A stretch of 64,000 bases of DNA from Paenibacillus alkaliterrae. GTDB lineage: Bacteria; Bacillota; Bacilli; Paenibacillales; Paenibacillaceae. Where the stretch lies: positions 17,419 to 81,418 of the forward strand of contig NZ_JAKGAP010000032.1 of the NCBI RefSeq assembly GCF_021532375.1, given 5' to 3'. Position 1 is the first letter of the stretch; the number at the start of each line of letters is the position of its first letter. Below the pieces are notes generated by a model, which made no database searches, had not been told where the DNA came from, and saw only the letters and a program-made list of their open reading frames with translations. Both the position numbers and the translations under genes were made by a program. This document shows positions 8,584-16,503 of this stretch, piece after piece.

Positions 8584-9459
8584 CTATTTAAAATCTATCC
8601 AGATAGCTGTTTTATCATCGGATTTTTTGACACGCGGATATTGAAGACATTGCGGGTCCCCTTCCTCCAATTGAATCAGCCAGTTTACGTAGCCTTCAAG
8701 TCCCTTATCCAATATGGACCGGGTGACCTCCTCCGCATCCGCTGCCGGGAAACCGGCAGGCTTCGGCATGTATAAGCCATCTGAAATGAGCAATAACGCT
8801 TTTAATTGGATTCTGTTTATTCTTCCGGATTCTATGTAGCGGGACAATGCAGGGTCACCGTTAATCACCGCATAGCCTTCCGCCGTATTGGCCGTATTGC
8901 GCCCGTTAATAATTTGAGGTTTCACATGCGCCCACAACTCGGTGTTCGTTCGAAGCCCGGCCTCGACACCTTCCGCCCAGAGCTCCCTCGTCCTATTATC
9001 CACATGCGCAAGCTGATCATGCGTCACGGTACGTATAGAGCCATCCTCATACACCGCGGCAAGCATACAATCTCCAGCCTGGGCGTATTCGATAAAATCC
9101 TCCTCGATACGGATCAGAACAGCACAAGCTCCCCATAACTCATCTTTGCGATCCGCCCGAATGCCTTGCTTGACCATTTCATCGTGCAATATCCGATTGG
9201 CCTGAAGCATGGCTTCTGCCGGATTCCAATCGCTTCCTGATGATGACGGCATGCCGTGCAAGAAATCCGCAATAATCCGGGATGCGTAATAACCGCCGGT
9301 TGCACCATTCTCGCCGGTGAAGGGCACCAGCGATGTTGCCCCGTCGATAACTCCATACATCGCGAGAGCAGGATGCTCGACTAGAGCATCCTCATTCCAA
9401 CTATTGCTTCCTTTCAAGGACAGTTTTGTTATTTCCATCATTTCCGTCTCCTTCTCCAT
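8584..9459 (-). CDS. PP2C-like serine/threonine phosphatase
   Basis: The ATG at 9459 follows AGGAG at good spacing and gives 291 residues. PP2C signatures are visible: GSNSWNEDAL (residues 17-26) and MYGVIDGATS (34-43) supply the first metal-binding aspartates. Later come the AQAGDCMLAAVYEDG strand and LLLISDGLYMP near residue 230. The family dephosphorylates Ser/Thr residues with Mn/Mg. No kinase partner is adjacent. It lies downstream of the 9584-12700 importer operon but beyond a terminator, so it may be transcribed separately. The target is unknown. Confidence 0.75.
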   Translation of the reverse strand: MEKETEMMEITKLSLKGSNSWNEDALVEHPALAMYGVIDGATSLVPFTGENGATGGYYASRIIADFLHGMPSSSGSDWNPAEAMLQANRILHDEMVKQGIRADRKDELWGACAVLIRIEEDFIEYAQAGDCMLAAVYEDGSIRTVTHDQLAHVDNRTRELWAEGVEAGLRTNTELWAHVKPQIINGRNTANTAEGYAVINGDPALSRYIESGRINRIQLKALLLISDGLYMPKPAGFPAADAEEVTRSILDKGLEGYVNWLIQLEEGDPQCLQYPRVKKSDDKTAIWIDFK

Positions 9460-9491
9460 GTTAACTTCTCCTCTCATCATTCCAGCATATG

Positions 9492-9535
9492 AAAAAACCC
9501 GCCGTATCCGGGGGCAAGCCTCCGTTGGCGGCAGG
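9492..9535 (-). terminator. Terminator after the importer operon
   Basis: Minus-strand hairpin CCTGCCG...CGGCGGG with one G-T pair, followed by six T residues (9492-9497). It lies just after the binding-protein stop at 9584. Confidence 0.65.
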
Positions 9536-9583
9536 TGTTTAGGTGAAGCCGGTCAAGCGGGCAAATAACGCTGTTAAAAGCTA

Positions 9584-10864
9584 TTACTTAATAATAGCAT
9601 TAAATTTCTCGATCGTGCTCTTTACCGCTGCATTCACATCATCGCCTTTTTCAATCGCTTGCGTCAGCTTTTCCCAAATCGCTCCGTCAATTTCTCCTTG
9701 CTTAGGCTGATTGTTGAAGCCTCTGGCAAATTCGGATGCTAGACGAATGGTTTCTACAGCATATTCTTTTTCCGGACGGCTTGTTTTAATAAGATCGAAG
9801 CCGCTTTTCGTCGGCGCCACTACCTTCCATTGATGAATCGCACCCGTCATATCGACAAGTGCTTTTGCCGCGACGCTAGGATTTTTCGTAGTGCTGGACA
9901 TTGCCGTCACACCGATCCAACTGAACGTAACCTGATTTGTTCCTTTTGGAGGCACGGCCATGCCGATCTTGAAGTTTGTCGTTTTCTCGAAATCATCGCC
10001 CGCGCCGCCTATGAACATTGCAACCTTGCCTGTTTTGAACATATCGCCGTTACCCATGGAATCCGCTTGAGCTCTTGCGGGAGCGATTCCCGATTTTACG
10101 ATCGTTTGATACATTTCCAAGCCTTTGATGGATTCAGGAGAATCCAGCGTAATATTGCCTTCTTTGTCAAACACATCGCCGCCGTAAGACCACGTATACA
10201 TAGCTGTTGGTATATTATTCAGCAATGCGCCCCATTCACCGTCTTTGGTCAGTTTCTTGCCGGCTGCGATAAAGTCATCCCAGGTCCAATCGTTTGTCGG
10301 AAGCTCGACACCCGCTTTTTCAAACATATCCTGATTGTAATAAAGCACATAGGGCTGTGAAATCCATGGCAATGCATACAAATCATTCTTATAGGTACCT
10401 ACGTCGAGTGCGCCTTGGAAATAGTCATCCGCTTTATAATTGCTAATAGTGGACACATGCTCATTAAGCGGAGCGATCGCCCCCAGGCTTGCATACTGCG
10501 CAATATATTCCTGTGACAACCACATAAAATCCGGAGACTGCTTGCCTGCAATCATCGTTTGAAGCTTTTGATAATAGTCAGCCGGAATACTTTGCACTTC
10601 GATTTCATAGTCTGTCGCGCTTGCATTCACCTTCGCTACCAGCTCTTCGAATTCTCTAAGCTCTTCCGCTCCTGCCCACGTCGCAACCTTCAATTTCACT
10701 TTCTCGGCCGGCTGCCCGGCGTTTCCGGCATTGTCTGCGGTTACATTGTTGTCGGCTGGCGCATTGCCGTTATTCGAGTTTCCGCCGCATGCGGCCAATA
10801 CAACCGTAAACGCTAACACCAAAGCGAGAAGCAGTCCCAGTCTTGCAGTTGCATACTTTTTCAT
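9584..10864 (-). CDS. CUT1 sugar-binding lipoprotein
   Basis: A 426-residue extracellular binding protein. A lipoprotein signal (LGLLLALVLAFTVVLAAC) ends in the LAAC lipobox with Cys26, followed by an Asn/Ala/Gly-rich linker. The mature part has the usual family-1 pattern (KLKVATWAGAEELREFEELV; YALPWISQPYVLYYNQDMFE; TNDWTWDDFIAAGKKLTKDG). It is the third gene after two permeases in the operon starting at 12700. With GH130 and DUF1861 genes upstream under a shared LacI-type regulator, the likely ligand is a beta-mannooligosaccharide or related glycan; that is inference from neighbours. Confidence 0.9.
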   Translation of the reverse strand: MKKYATARLGLLLALVLAFTVVLAACGGNSNNGNAPADNNVTADNAGNAGQPAEKVKLKVATWAGAEELREFEELVAKVNASATDYEIEVQSIPADYYQKLQTMIAGKQSPDFMWLSQEYIAQYASLGAIAPLNEHVSTISNYKADDYFQGALDVGTYKNDLYALPWISQPYVLYYNQDMFEKAGVELPTNDWTWDDFIAAGKKLTKDGEWGALLNNIPTAMYTWSYGGDVFDKEGNITLDSPESIKGLEMYQTIVKSGIAPARAQADSMGNGDMFKTGKVAMFIGGAGDDFEKTTNFKIGMAVPPKGTNQVTFSWIGVTAMSSTTKNPSVAAKALVDMTGAIHQWKVVAPTKSGFDLIKTSRPEKEYAVETIRLASEFARGFNNQPKQGEIDGAIWEKLTQAIEKGDDVNAAVKSTIEKFNAIIK

Positions 10865-10946
10865 GTCTATCGTTCCCCTTATTATTTATTTGAAATTGAT
10901 ATCGACGAATTAGTCGAAAATCAAGCTTCATTCAGATGAAATGTGT

Positions 10947-11801
10947 TTAGCCTTTAATACCGCTTAGCTTAATGCCTTCCACAAAATGCTTTTGTGCCAT
11001 GAAGAAGACGATAAGAACCGGAAGCAGCGCAAGAATCGAACCCGCCATGAGCGGTCCCCATTCCACTTTCATTACGCCTTTGAACATCGACAAGCCGAGC
11101 GTCAGCGTAAATTTATCGACATCATTCAAATAAATCAACGGACCGAGCAAATCGTTCCAACTGCCTTGGAAGGAGAAAATCCCGATCGTAACCAATGCGG
11201 GAACAGACAACGGGAGAAAAATCTTGCAGAAAATTTTAAAGCTGCTCGCTCCGTCGATATACGCCGATTCCTCCAAATCCTTCGGAACCGAAAGGAAAAA
11301 TTGTCTCAGAAGAAAAATGAATACGGGCGCTCCTCCGAAAAAACCGGGAACGACAAGCGGCAGGATCGAATTGCTCCAACCGATTTCACTGAAACCGATA
11401 AACACAGGAATCATCGTTACTTCCCCTGGCAGCATAATGGTGGCGAGCACTAACAGAAACCAAATGTTTTTCCCCGGAAAATTGAATCTCGCGAAACCGT
11501 AAGCCACAAAGGCGGAAACGAACACGTTAGACAACAGTTGAAAAAAAGTAATGACTGCCGTGTTTTTAAAAAGAACGAAAAAATTAATCTCGATAACGGC
11601 TCTCGCATAATTTTCCCAATGCAAGCCGTCCGGTAAAAACCGGGGAGGGATTTCAAAGATAACATCTCCCGATTTAAGAGAGGTGGAAATCATCCAGATT
11701 AGCGGAAACAAAGTACTTAAGGCGAAGATCCCTAGTAAAACGTACAGAATAATACTGCGCCAGACCCTTTTTTGTCTTCTTCCCATTCCGTAAGAAACCA
11801 A
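10947..11801 (-). CDS. CUT1 carbohydrate ABC transporter permease (MalG-like)
   Basis: I start at TTG 11801, preceded by GGGAGGTGAGGCGT, giving 284 residues. The upstream gene's stop is part of that Shine-Dalgarno region, so the pair is coupled. The in-frame ATG at 11786 has no useful ribosome site. The protein has six membrane helices, the EAA loop ESAYIDGASSFKIFCKIFLP near residue 180 and the C-terminal GIKLSGIKG of MalG-like subunits. It works with the permease at 11807-12700 and the binding protein at 9584-10864. Confidence 0.88.
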   Translation of the reverse strand: MVSYGMGRRQKRVWRSIILYVLLGIFALSTLFPLIWMISTSLKSGDVIFEIPPRFLPDGLHWENYARAVIEINFFVLFKNTAVITFFQLLSNVFVSAFVAYGFARFNFPGKNIWFLLVLATIMLPGEVTMIPVFIGFSEIGWSNSILPLVVPGFFGGAPVFIFLLRQFFLSVPKDLEESAYIDGASSFKIFCKIFLPLSVPALVTIGIFSFQGSWNDLLGPLIYLNDVDKFTLTLGLSMFKGVMKVEWGPLMAGSILALLPVLIVFFMAQKHFVEGIKLSGIKG

Positions 11802-11806
11802 ACGCC

Positions 11807-12700
11807 TCACCTCCCTTTCCGCTTTTTCTTGGTACTGACTTCGGTTTCGTAATAAACCCAAGCCGAGGATGACTTAAAGGCCAAAAGGGTAAGCAGCATG
11901 ATGATGACGAACAATATCCATGCCATCGCGGTAGCATAGCCCATTTTAAAAAACTTGAACGCGTTCTCATATAAGTAAATCATATAGAACCGTCCCTCAT
12001 TTTCGGCCCCGCCGATAATATAGGCATCTCCGAACTTTCGCATAGCTCCTACAATTCCCATGATGAGATTGTAAAATATAACCGGGGTCAGCATAGTCAA
12101 CGTAATATGCTTGAATTTCTGGTAGGCATTCGCCCCGTCGATATCCGCAGCTTCGTACAAATGTCCGGGAATATCCTGCAGACCGGCAAGATAAGTAAGC
12201 ATTCCGCCGCCCGCACCCCATATCACCATCATTAAATAGGAAGGCATGACGAGTGCGCCGTCGGTAAGCCAGCCAAGCGGAGCAATTCCAACCTTGGAGA
12301 GCAGTAAATTAATGAGTCCGAAATCCGTGTCCAAAATCCATTTCCAGAGCAGCGAGATCGAAACGCCGGACACGATCGCCGGCATGTAAAGCGCTGTCCG
12401 AAAGAAGTATACTCCTCGCACCTTCGTATTCACTAAAATCGCGATCAGCATCGAGGTCGCAATCCCGAGCGGCACCGAAATAATCGCAAATTTAATGGTC
12501 ACCCATAATGCCTTGCGGAAATCCTCATCTTTTATGAGATCTAAATAATTATCGAAGCCTACGTACTTAGGCTTGTTGAACGTATCCCACTCCGTAAGAC
12601 CCACATAAAAAGCAAAGATGAGGGGGGCGATCGTAAAAACAAGAAATCCGATAATCCACGGGGATATATAAACATAGCCCGTATATTTTTTTGACCGCAC
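11807..12700 (-). CDS. CUT1 sugar ABC transporter permease (MalF/UgpA-like)
   Basis: A 297-residue membrane protein starting MRSKKYTGYVYISPWIIGFL, a typical UgpA-type N-terminus, with six hydrophobic helices and EAA loop LYEAADIDGANAYQKFKHIT near residue 195. The basic tail (STKKKRKGR) leads directly into the ribosome binding site of the next permease. It is the first gene of the importer operon. A strong promoter with an overlapping palindrome lies at 12781-12827. Confidence 0.9.
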   Translation of the reverse strand: MRSKKYTGYVYISPWIIGFLVFTIAPLIFAFYVGLTEWDTFNKPKYVGFDNYLDLIKDEDFRKALWVTIKFAIISVPLGIATSMLIAILVNTKVRGVYFFRTALYMPAIVSGVSISLLWKWILDTDFGLINLLLSKVGIAPLGWLTDGALVMPSYLMMVIWGAGGGMLTYLAGLQDIPGHLYEAADIDGANAYQKFKHITLTMLTPVIFYNLIMGIVGAMRKFGDAYIIGGAENEGRFYMIYLYENAFKFFKMGYATAMAWILFVIIMLLTLLAFKSSSAWVYYETEVSTKKKRKGR

Positions 12701-12780
12701 ATTCTCTCCCCCTGTGAATATATTGAAATGTCCTAGCTACATGACAAACATCGGAATCATGCTAATAGTAACTTGAAATG

Positions 12781-12827
12781 AAAACGTTTTATATTTATTA
12801 TTTTAAATTACTTTTCGTTTTTGTCAA
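12781..12827 (-). promoter_or_regulatory. Promoter and candidate operator of the importer operon
   Basis: On the minus strand TTGACA (12822-12827) is followed after 16 bp by TAAAAT (12800-12805). The palindrome AAAACGTTTT (12781-12790) sits near the expected transcription start. The flanks are very AT-rich. The palindrome has a LacI/CcpA-like CG centre and differs from the GTAACGTTAC sites upstream, so it could bind another LacI-family protein or CcpA. Confidence 0.65.
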
Positions 12828-12902
12828 CATTATTATTTTATCAGTAATTGTAAATAAATAGTTTTGTAATGTAATTTGTAATCTTAAATTACGTTCAAAT
12901 CC

Positions 12903-13991
12903 TTAAAGCGTGCACTTTTCCGTTAATAGCTGCTCATAGACCAGGCTGTTTAAAATTTCTTGCAGACTAAGCTCCGCGCAGGCCATTGAGGTGTCGGCTG
13001 CCCCGTAATACATTTTCACCGTATCTCCTTGAACGATCACGCCGCAGGAAAATACGACATCTCCAAAGAAGCCTTCCTTCTCGTAAGGAGCATCCGGTTC
13101 CAGCACAGGTAATGCGGAACGGGCTAATACCTTCGCGGGATTTTCCAGGTCGAGCAGAACCGCTCCCATGCAGTAACGATGCTCCTTCGTTGCGCCATGG
13201 TACAATTCGAGCCAGCCTTTTTCCGTTCGGATGGGAACCGCTCCTCCGCCTATCCGGCCGCTGTCCCACATGCCTTTGCGCAGTCCAAGCAGATGCTTGT
13301 GATTGCCCCAGTAAAGCAAGTTGTCCGATTCGGCGATCCAAATTTCCGGCATGCCTACGCTTTTCATGGTTGGACGGTGAAGGGCATAATATTTCCCGCC
13401 AATTTTCTCCGGGAAGATCAATACATCCTTATTATCCGGGCAAAATATCATACCATGATGCGTAACGTTGATGAAATCTTTAGTGGAAACCATGGATTCA
13501 CCGATCCCAACAGGGGAAACAACTGAAAAGTAAATATAATAATCATCACCCATTTGCGTGACGCGCGGATCCTCTACGCCGAATACTTCTTGCTCGTTGG
13601 AAGGGTATATGAACGGTTTGCTGTCTATGGAGAAATGATGCCCATCGGCGCTTCGGGCTATCCGGATATATGAAATTGACGTCAAGTATGCAAAGGTAGC
13701 GCTCTGGGACCGATCTCTTACGACTCGCGGATCCGAGAAATCATACCTTTCATCATCTCGGTGTAATTCCACTAGATCAATAACACCTGTTTCCGGATTA
13801 TATATCGGAGCAAGCACGATGTTTGGATCATCGCTTACAGGCTGTTCAGCAACTCTAAGCAACAGCAGCGTTTCGCCGTTGTATTCAGCAACGCCCGCAT
13901 TAAAAGCACCGATGACCTTATAGCCTTCATGATAGGGCTGTACGTCAGCGGGCGTAATAATCGGATTTTGTTCATAACGATAAATGTTCAC
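12903..13991 (-). CDS. GH130-family beta-mannoside phosphorylase or hydrolase
   Basis: A 362-residue cytoplasmic protein without a signal peptide. It starts with IYRYEQNPIITPADVQPYHE and has five-blade propeller motifs typical of GH130 (GAFNAGVAEYNGETLLLLRV; FGVEDPRVTQMGDDYYIYFS; RIGGGAVPIRTEKGWLELYHG; MYYGAADTSMACAEL). GH130 enzymes mostly phosphorolyse beta-1,4- or beta-1,2-mannosides, and some hydrolyse them. The gene follows the DUF1861 gene by 2 bp and lies upstream of a sugar importer. It probably degrades the imported oligosaccharide. The exact linkage cannot be read. Confidence 0.85.
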   Translation of the reverse strand: MNIYRYEQNPIITPADVQPYHEGYKVIGAFNAGVAEYNGETLLLLRVAEQPVSDDPNIVLAPIYNPETGVIDLVELHRDDERYDFSDPRVVRDRSQSATFAYLTSISYIRIARSADGHHFSIDSKPFIYPSNEQEVFGVEDPRVTQMGDDYYIYFSVVSPVGIGESMVSTKDFINVTHHGMIFCPDNKDVLIFPEKIGGKYYALHRPTMKSVGMPEIWIAESDNLLYWGNHKHLLGLRKGMWDSGRIGGGAVPIRTEKGWLELYHGATKEHRYCMGAVLLDLENPAKVLARSALPVLEPDAPYEKEGFFGDVVFSCGVIVQGDTVKMYYGAADTSMACAELSLQEILNSLVYEQLLTEKCTL

Positions 13992-13993
13992 GA

Positions 13994-14953
13994 CTATCTC
14001 ACCTCTAGGCCTTCAAATTTTAAAAACGGATCCGGAATGGTAATTCTGTGAGCCTCCGCATCGCTGATGCCGGCATACAAATCGGCGGAACCGTCTTCCT
14101 TCCTAACAAGGCCTCCGCTAAAAACAACATCGTTCAGGTCCTTCCGTTTAGCCTCGCCGGGCAGAAACTTGTCTCGGACGGCTATAAGTTCAATATCTGA
14201 ATAATCTCCCGTAAACGGGTCCAACGCAAAGACCATCGGATAATAATGACGATTTTCCGCTTCATCGAAGCAAGCAATGTGGCCTAGAATGCCGATCAGT
14301 CCATTGGACAGCAAATGAGCCTCGTTCGCGCCGCCCCACTCCGTTTCAATAAATTGATCCTTCAAAAGCGGAGTCTCCTCAACCCGCTCAATCGTCAGTT
14401 CAGCAAGCGAAGCCAATCGCGTGAATCCGATCTTTCCTCGGCCACCCTTCTCCCCCTGAGGTCTAGTGAGCATGGCTATACTGCCGTCATGAAGCTCCGC
14501 TATACGAAGGTCCTTCATTCCGTTAGGTCCTGTAAAAAACAACTCTAAATCTTGGAGACGCTTCCCTTTGTACATAACCGTCCTCCAAGCTAGTGCTCCG
14601 ACATTGGTAGGATGAGGATAAATCTCTACGCCGCCGAGAACGATTTCCCCGCCAATTCGAGTATAGAACGGATCCTGAAGCGTAAGCTTTGGCATTCCTT
14701 CTCTAGGCACCCATTCATCGCTTCGTTCGACAAAAAACATAATCTCAGAATGCTCGCTGTCCCTGAACTCAACACGCCCGGCAATAACGAGCTCCCCTTC
14801 ATCCACGAACGGAGCGGTAATGTTATATACATCACGCTCCCCCACTCCCGTTAACAGAAGCTTAATAGGATTTATTACGGACCCGGTATTATTCAAATAT
14901 TGTTCCAACAGCGTTTTACAAGCTATCGCTTCATTTTTGATCAGCTTAACCAT
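13994..14953 (-). CDS. DUF1861 family protein (GH130-like propeller)
   Basis: ATG 14953 is preceded by AAGGGGGG and yields 319 residues. Sequence blocks such as VGERDVYNITAPFVDEGELV, RIGGEIVLGGVEIYPHP and DLNDVVFSGGLVRKEDGSAD suit the DUF1861 family, which has a five-bladed propeller related to GH130/GH43. It forms a two-gene unit with the GH130 gene. Transcription starts from a promoter at 15031-15059 controlled by a GTAACGTTAC operator. A role in beta-mannoside turnover is likely but not proven. Confidence 0.75.
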   Translation of the reverse strand: MVKLIKNEAIACKTLLEQYLNNTGSVINPIKLLLTGVGERDVYNITAPFVDEGELVIAGRVEFRDSEHSEIMFFVERSDEWVPREGMPKLTLQDPFYTRIGGEIVLGGVEIYPHPTNVGALAWRTVMYKGKRLQDLELFFTGPNGMKDLRIAELHDGSIAMLTRPQGEKGGRGKIGFTRLASLAELTIERVEETPLLKDQFIETEWGGANEAHLLSNGLIGILGHIACFDEAENRHYYPMVFALDPFTGDYSDIELIAVRDKFLPGEAKRKDLNDVVFSGGLVRKEDGSADLYAGISDAEAHRITIPDPFLKFEGLEVR

Positions 14954-14980
14954 CACTTTCCCCCCTTGATACATTCATAA

Positions 14981-14994
14981 TTGTAACGTTACTT
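14981..14994. promoter_or_regulatory. LacI-type operator, enzyme-gene side
   Basis: TTGTAACGTTACTT contains the palindrome GTAACGTTAC. It lies between the promoter at 15031-15059 and the DUF1861 start, as expected for a roadblock operator. It shares its core with the site at 15126. Confidence 0.75.
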
Positions 14995-15030
14995 TAAAAT
15001 TACTTTACTTTATTTTTTGAATTAATGTTC

Positions 15031-15059
15031 ATTATTATTGACGGAGAATAAAAAGTCAA
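15031..15059 (-). promoter_or_regulatory. Promoter of the DUF1861-GH130 unit
   Basis: Minus strand TTGACT (15054-15059), 17-bp spacer, AATAAT (15031-15036). It reads toward the DUF1861 gene. Confidence 0.6.
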
Positions 15060-15119
15060 CCCAAACCATAAAAATTAAAATTCACTATAATAACAGTTCC
15101 TTTTTGCTATTCAATACGA

Positions 15120-15139
15120 TATAATTTGTAACGTTACAA
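15120..15139 (+). promoter_or_regulatory. -10 box and operator of the LacI gene
   Basis: A perfect TATAAT (15120-15125) is followed at once by TTGTAACGTTACAA (15126-15139), a perfect 14-bp palindrome. The operator therefore covers the likely start of the divergent LacI gene and suggests autoregulation. The -35 is weak (TTCCTT at 15097). Confidence 0.75.
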
Positions 15140-15189
15140 CTTCGCTTAATCAGAGCAGCACGACAGATTAATTGGAAGGGAACGGTATC

Positions 15190-16215
15190 ATGAAGCAGCT
15201 AAAGGTTACCATGCAGATGATTGCTGATACTTTACATATTTCTAAAAACTCCGTGTCTCAAGCCCTTACGGGAAAAGGCGGAGTTAGCGATGAAACGCGG
15301 CAGCTGGTAATCGAAACGGCGCAGAAACTTGGGTATCGGTACTCAGAAACCCGAAAGAACAGACAGCCCGAGCGAAGCGGCAGTATCGCTTTGATCGCTT
15401 CGGATTTTGCTTTCTCTCAGAGAAGCTTTTTTGGCGAGATTTATTTATCCATTGAGCAGGAGTGCTCCAAACGAGGGATGACTTTGCAAATTCAATCGGT
15501 AAACCCGCAAGCCAGAGATGGATTGGTATTGCCGTCATTTCTGCAAAACCAAAGCGTTGACGGCGTGCTGGTTCTCTCTCATATCAGCACAGACTATATC
15601 AATACCGTGCTTGCAACCGGAATCCCTACCGTTCTCATCGACCATCACCATCCTCGTATTCATGCAGATTGCATTTTAACCAACAATCGTTTTGGCGGAT
15701 ATGATGCGGTTAATCATTTAATTCGATTAGGCCATAAGCAAATCGGATTTTGGGGCAATGTCTCCTTTTCACCTAGCTACCAGGAACGTTTGGAAGGATA
15801 CCATATGGCCATGAACGAAGCCGGGCTTGCCGTTAACCCTGATTGGCTGGTTAAAGATGCCTCGGAGGAGTCGACCGATGTAACCGACAAGTTCTTAAGA
15901 ATGACTTCTCTGCCAACGGCTTGGTTTTGCGTCAACGATGGTTTAGGTTTTCTTTTAATTTCGTCCCTTCAGCAATTGGGCCATAAAGTTCCTGATGATT
16001 TCTCCGTGTGCAGCTTCGACAACGGCCAGCTATCGCGCATCAATACGCCGACGACGACTACGATGGGCGTCGATTTGAGTAAATTCGGCCAAAAAGCCAT
16101 TCAACAATTATTTTGGCGAATTAACAATCCTTCGGAACCCTATATCGAAATTCTTCTTCCTACGACCTTGATCGAGAGAGAATCGACAAGTAAGCCTTCT
16201 GACGACATTTCCTAA
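15190..16215 (+). CDS. LacI-family transcriptional regulator
   Basis: ATG 15190 follows GGAAGGGAA and gives 341 residues. The N-terminal helix-turn-helix reads TMQMIADTLHISKNSVSQAL, with the LacI hinge soon after (residues 5-60). A periplasmic-binding-like sensor domain fills the rest (GSIALIASDFAF; VDGVLVLSHIS; FCVNDGLGFLLISSLQQLGH; VCSFDNGQLSRINTPTTTT). It is divergent from the DUF1861-GH130 genes. Palindromes in front of both transcription units mark it as their local repressor. The inducer is probably a breakdown product of the imported mannoside, which is inference. Confidence 0.9.
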   Translation: MKQLKVTMQMIADTLHISKNSVSQALTGKGGVSDETRQLVIETAQKLGYRYSETRKNRQPERSGSIALIASDFAFSQRSFFGEIYLSIEQECSKRGMTLQIQSVNPQARDGLVLPSFLQNQSVDGVLVLSHISTDYINTVLATGIPTVLIDHHHPRIHADCILTNNRFGGYDAVNHLIRLGHKQIGFWGNVSFSPSYQERLEGYHMAMNEAGLAVNPDWLVKDASEESTDVTDKFLRMTSLPTAWFCVNDGLGFLLISSLQQLGHKVPDDFSVCSFDNGQLSRINTPTTTTMGVDLSKFGQKAIQQLFWRINNPSEPYIEILLPTTLIERESTSKPSDDIS

Positions 16216-16257
16216 GATGCGCTCCGGTTGAGTCTGTATAATAGTTTCGTATTATGT

Positions 16258-16292
16258 GGTTAACCAGCAAAAACTGGTTAACCTTATTTTTT
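16258..16292 (+). terminator. Terminator of the LacI gene
   Basis: Perfect 10-bp stem GGTTAACCAG/CTGGTTAACC with a CAAAAA loop, followed by TTATTTTTT. Confidence 0.85.
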
Positions 16293-16327
16293 ACGTTAAA
16301 ATTAGCATTAGCCGACGAGAACGATTT

Positions 16328-16494
16328 TAAAGTGTATTAATCCAGTAGCTTTGGTCTTTCGAGCCTAGATTGGAACTCTAAAGTGTATAAGTCCAGTAAC
16401 TTTGGTCTCTCGAGCCTTGATTGGTGCTCTAAAGTGTATAAATCCAGTAACTTTAGTCTCTCGAGCCTCGATCGGAGCTATAGTGTACAAATGC
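16328..16494. repeat. Tandem array of a 51-bp repeat (3.3 units)
   Basis: Units start at 16328, 16379 and 16430, each of the form TAAAGTGTATAAATCCAG...GAGCCT.GATTGG.GCTC, with a broken fourth at 16479. The period is 51 bp. The array lies between converging genes. The core TCCAGTAACTTTG is shared with the 47.6 kb array. Confidence 0.85.
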
Positions 16495-16503
16495 TTAAAG
16501 ATT

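Noticed and set aside
16328..16494. Possible CRISPR array
   Set aside because: The units are directly adjacent with no variable spacers, and no cas genes are near.
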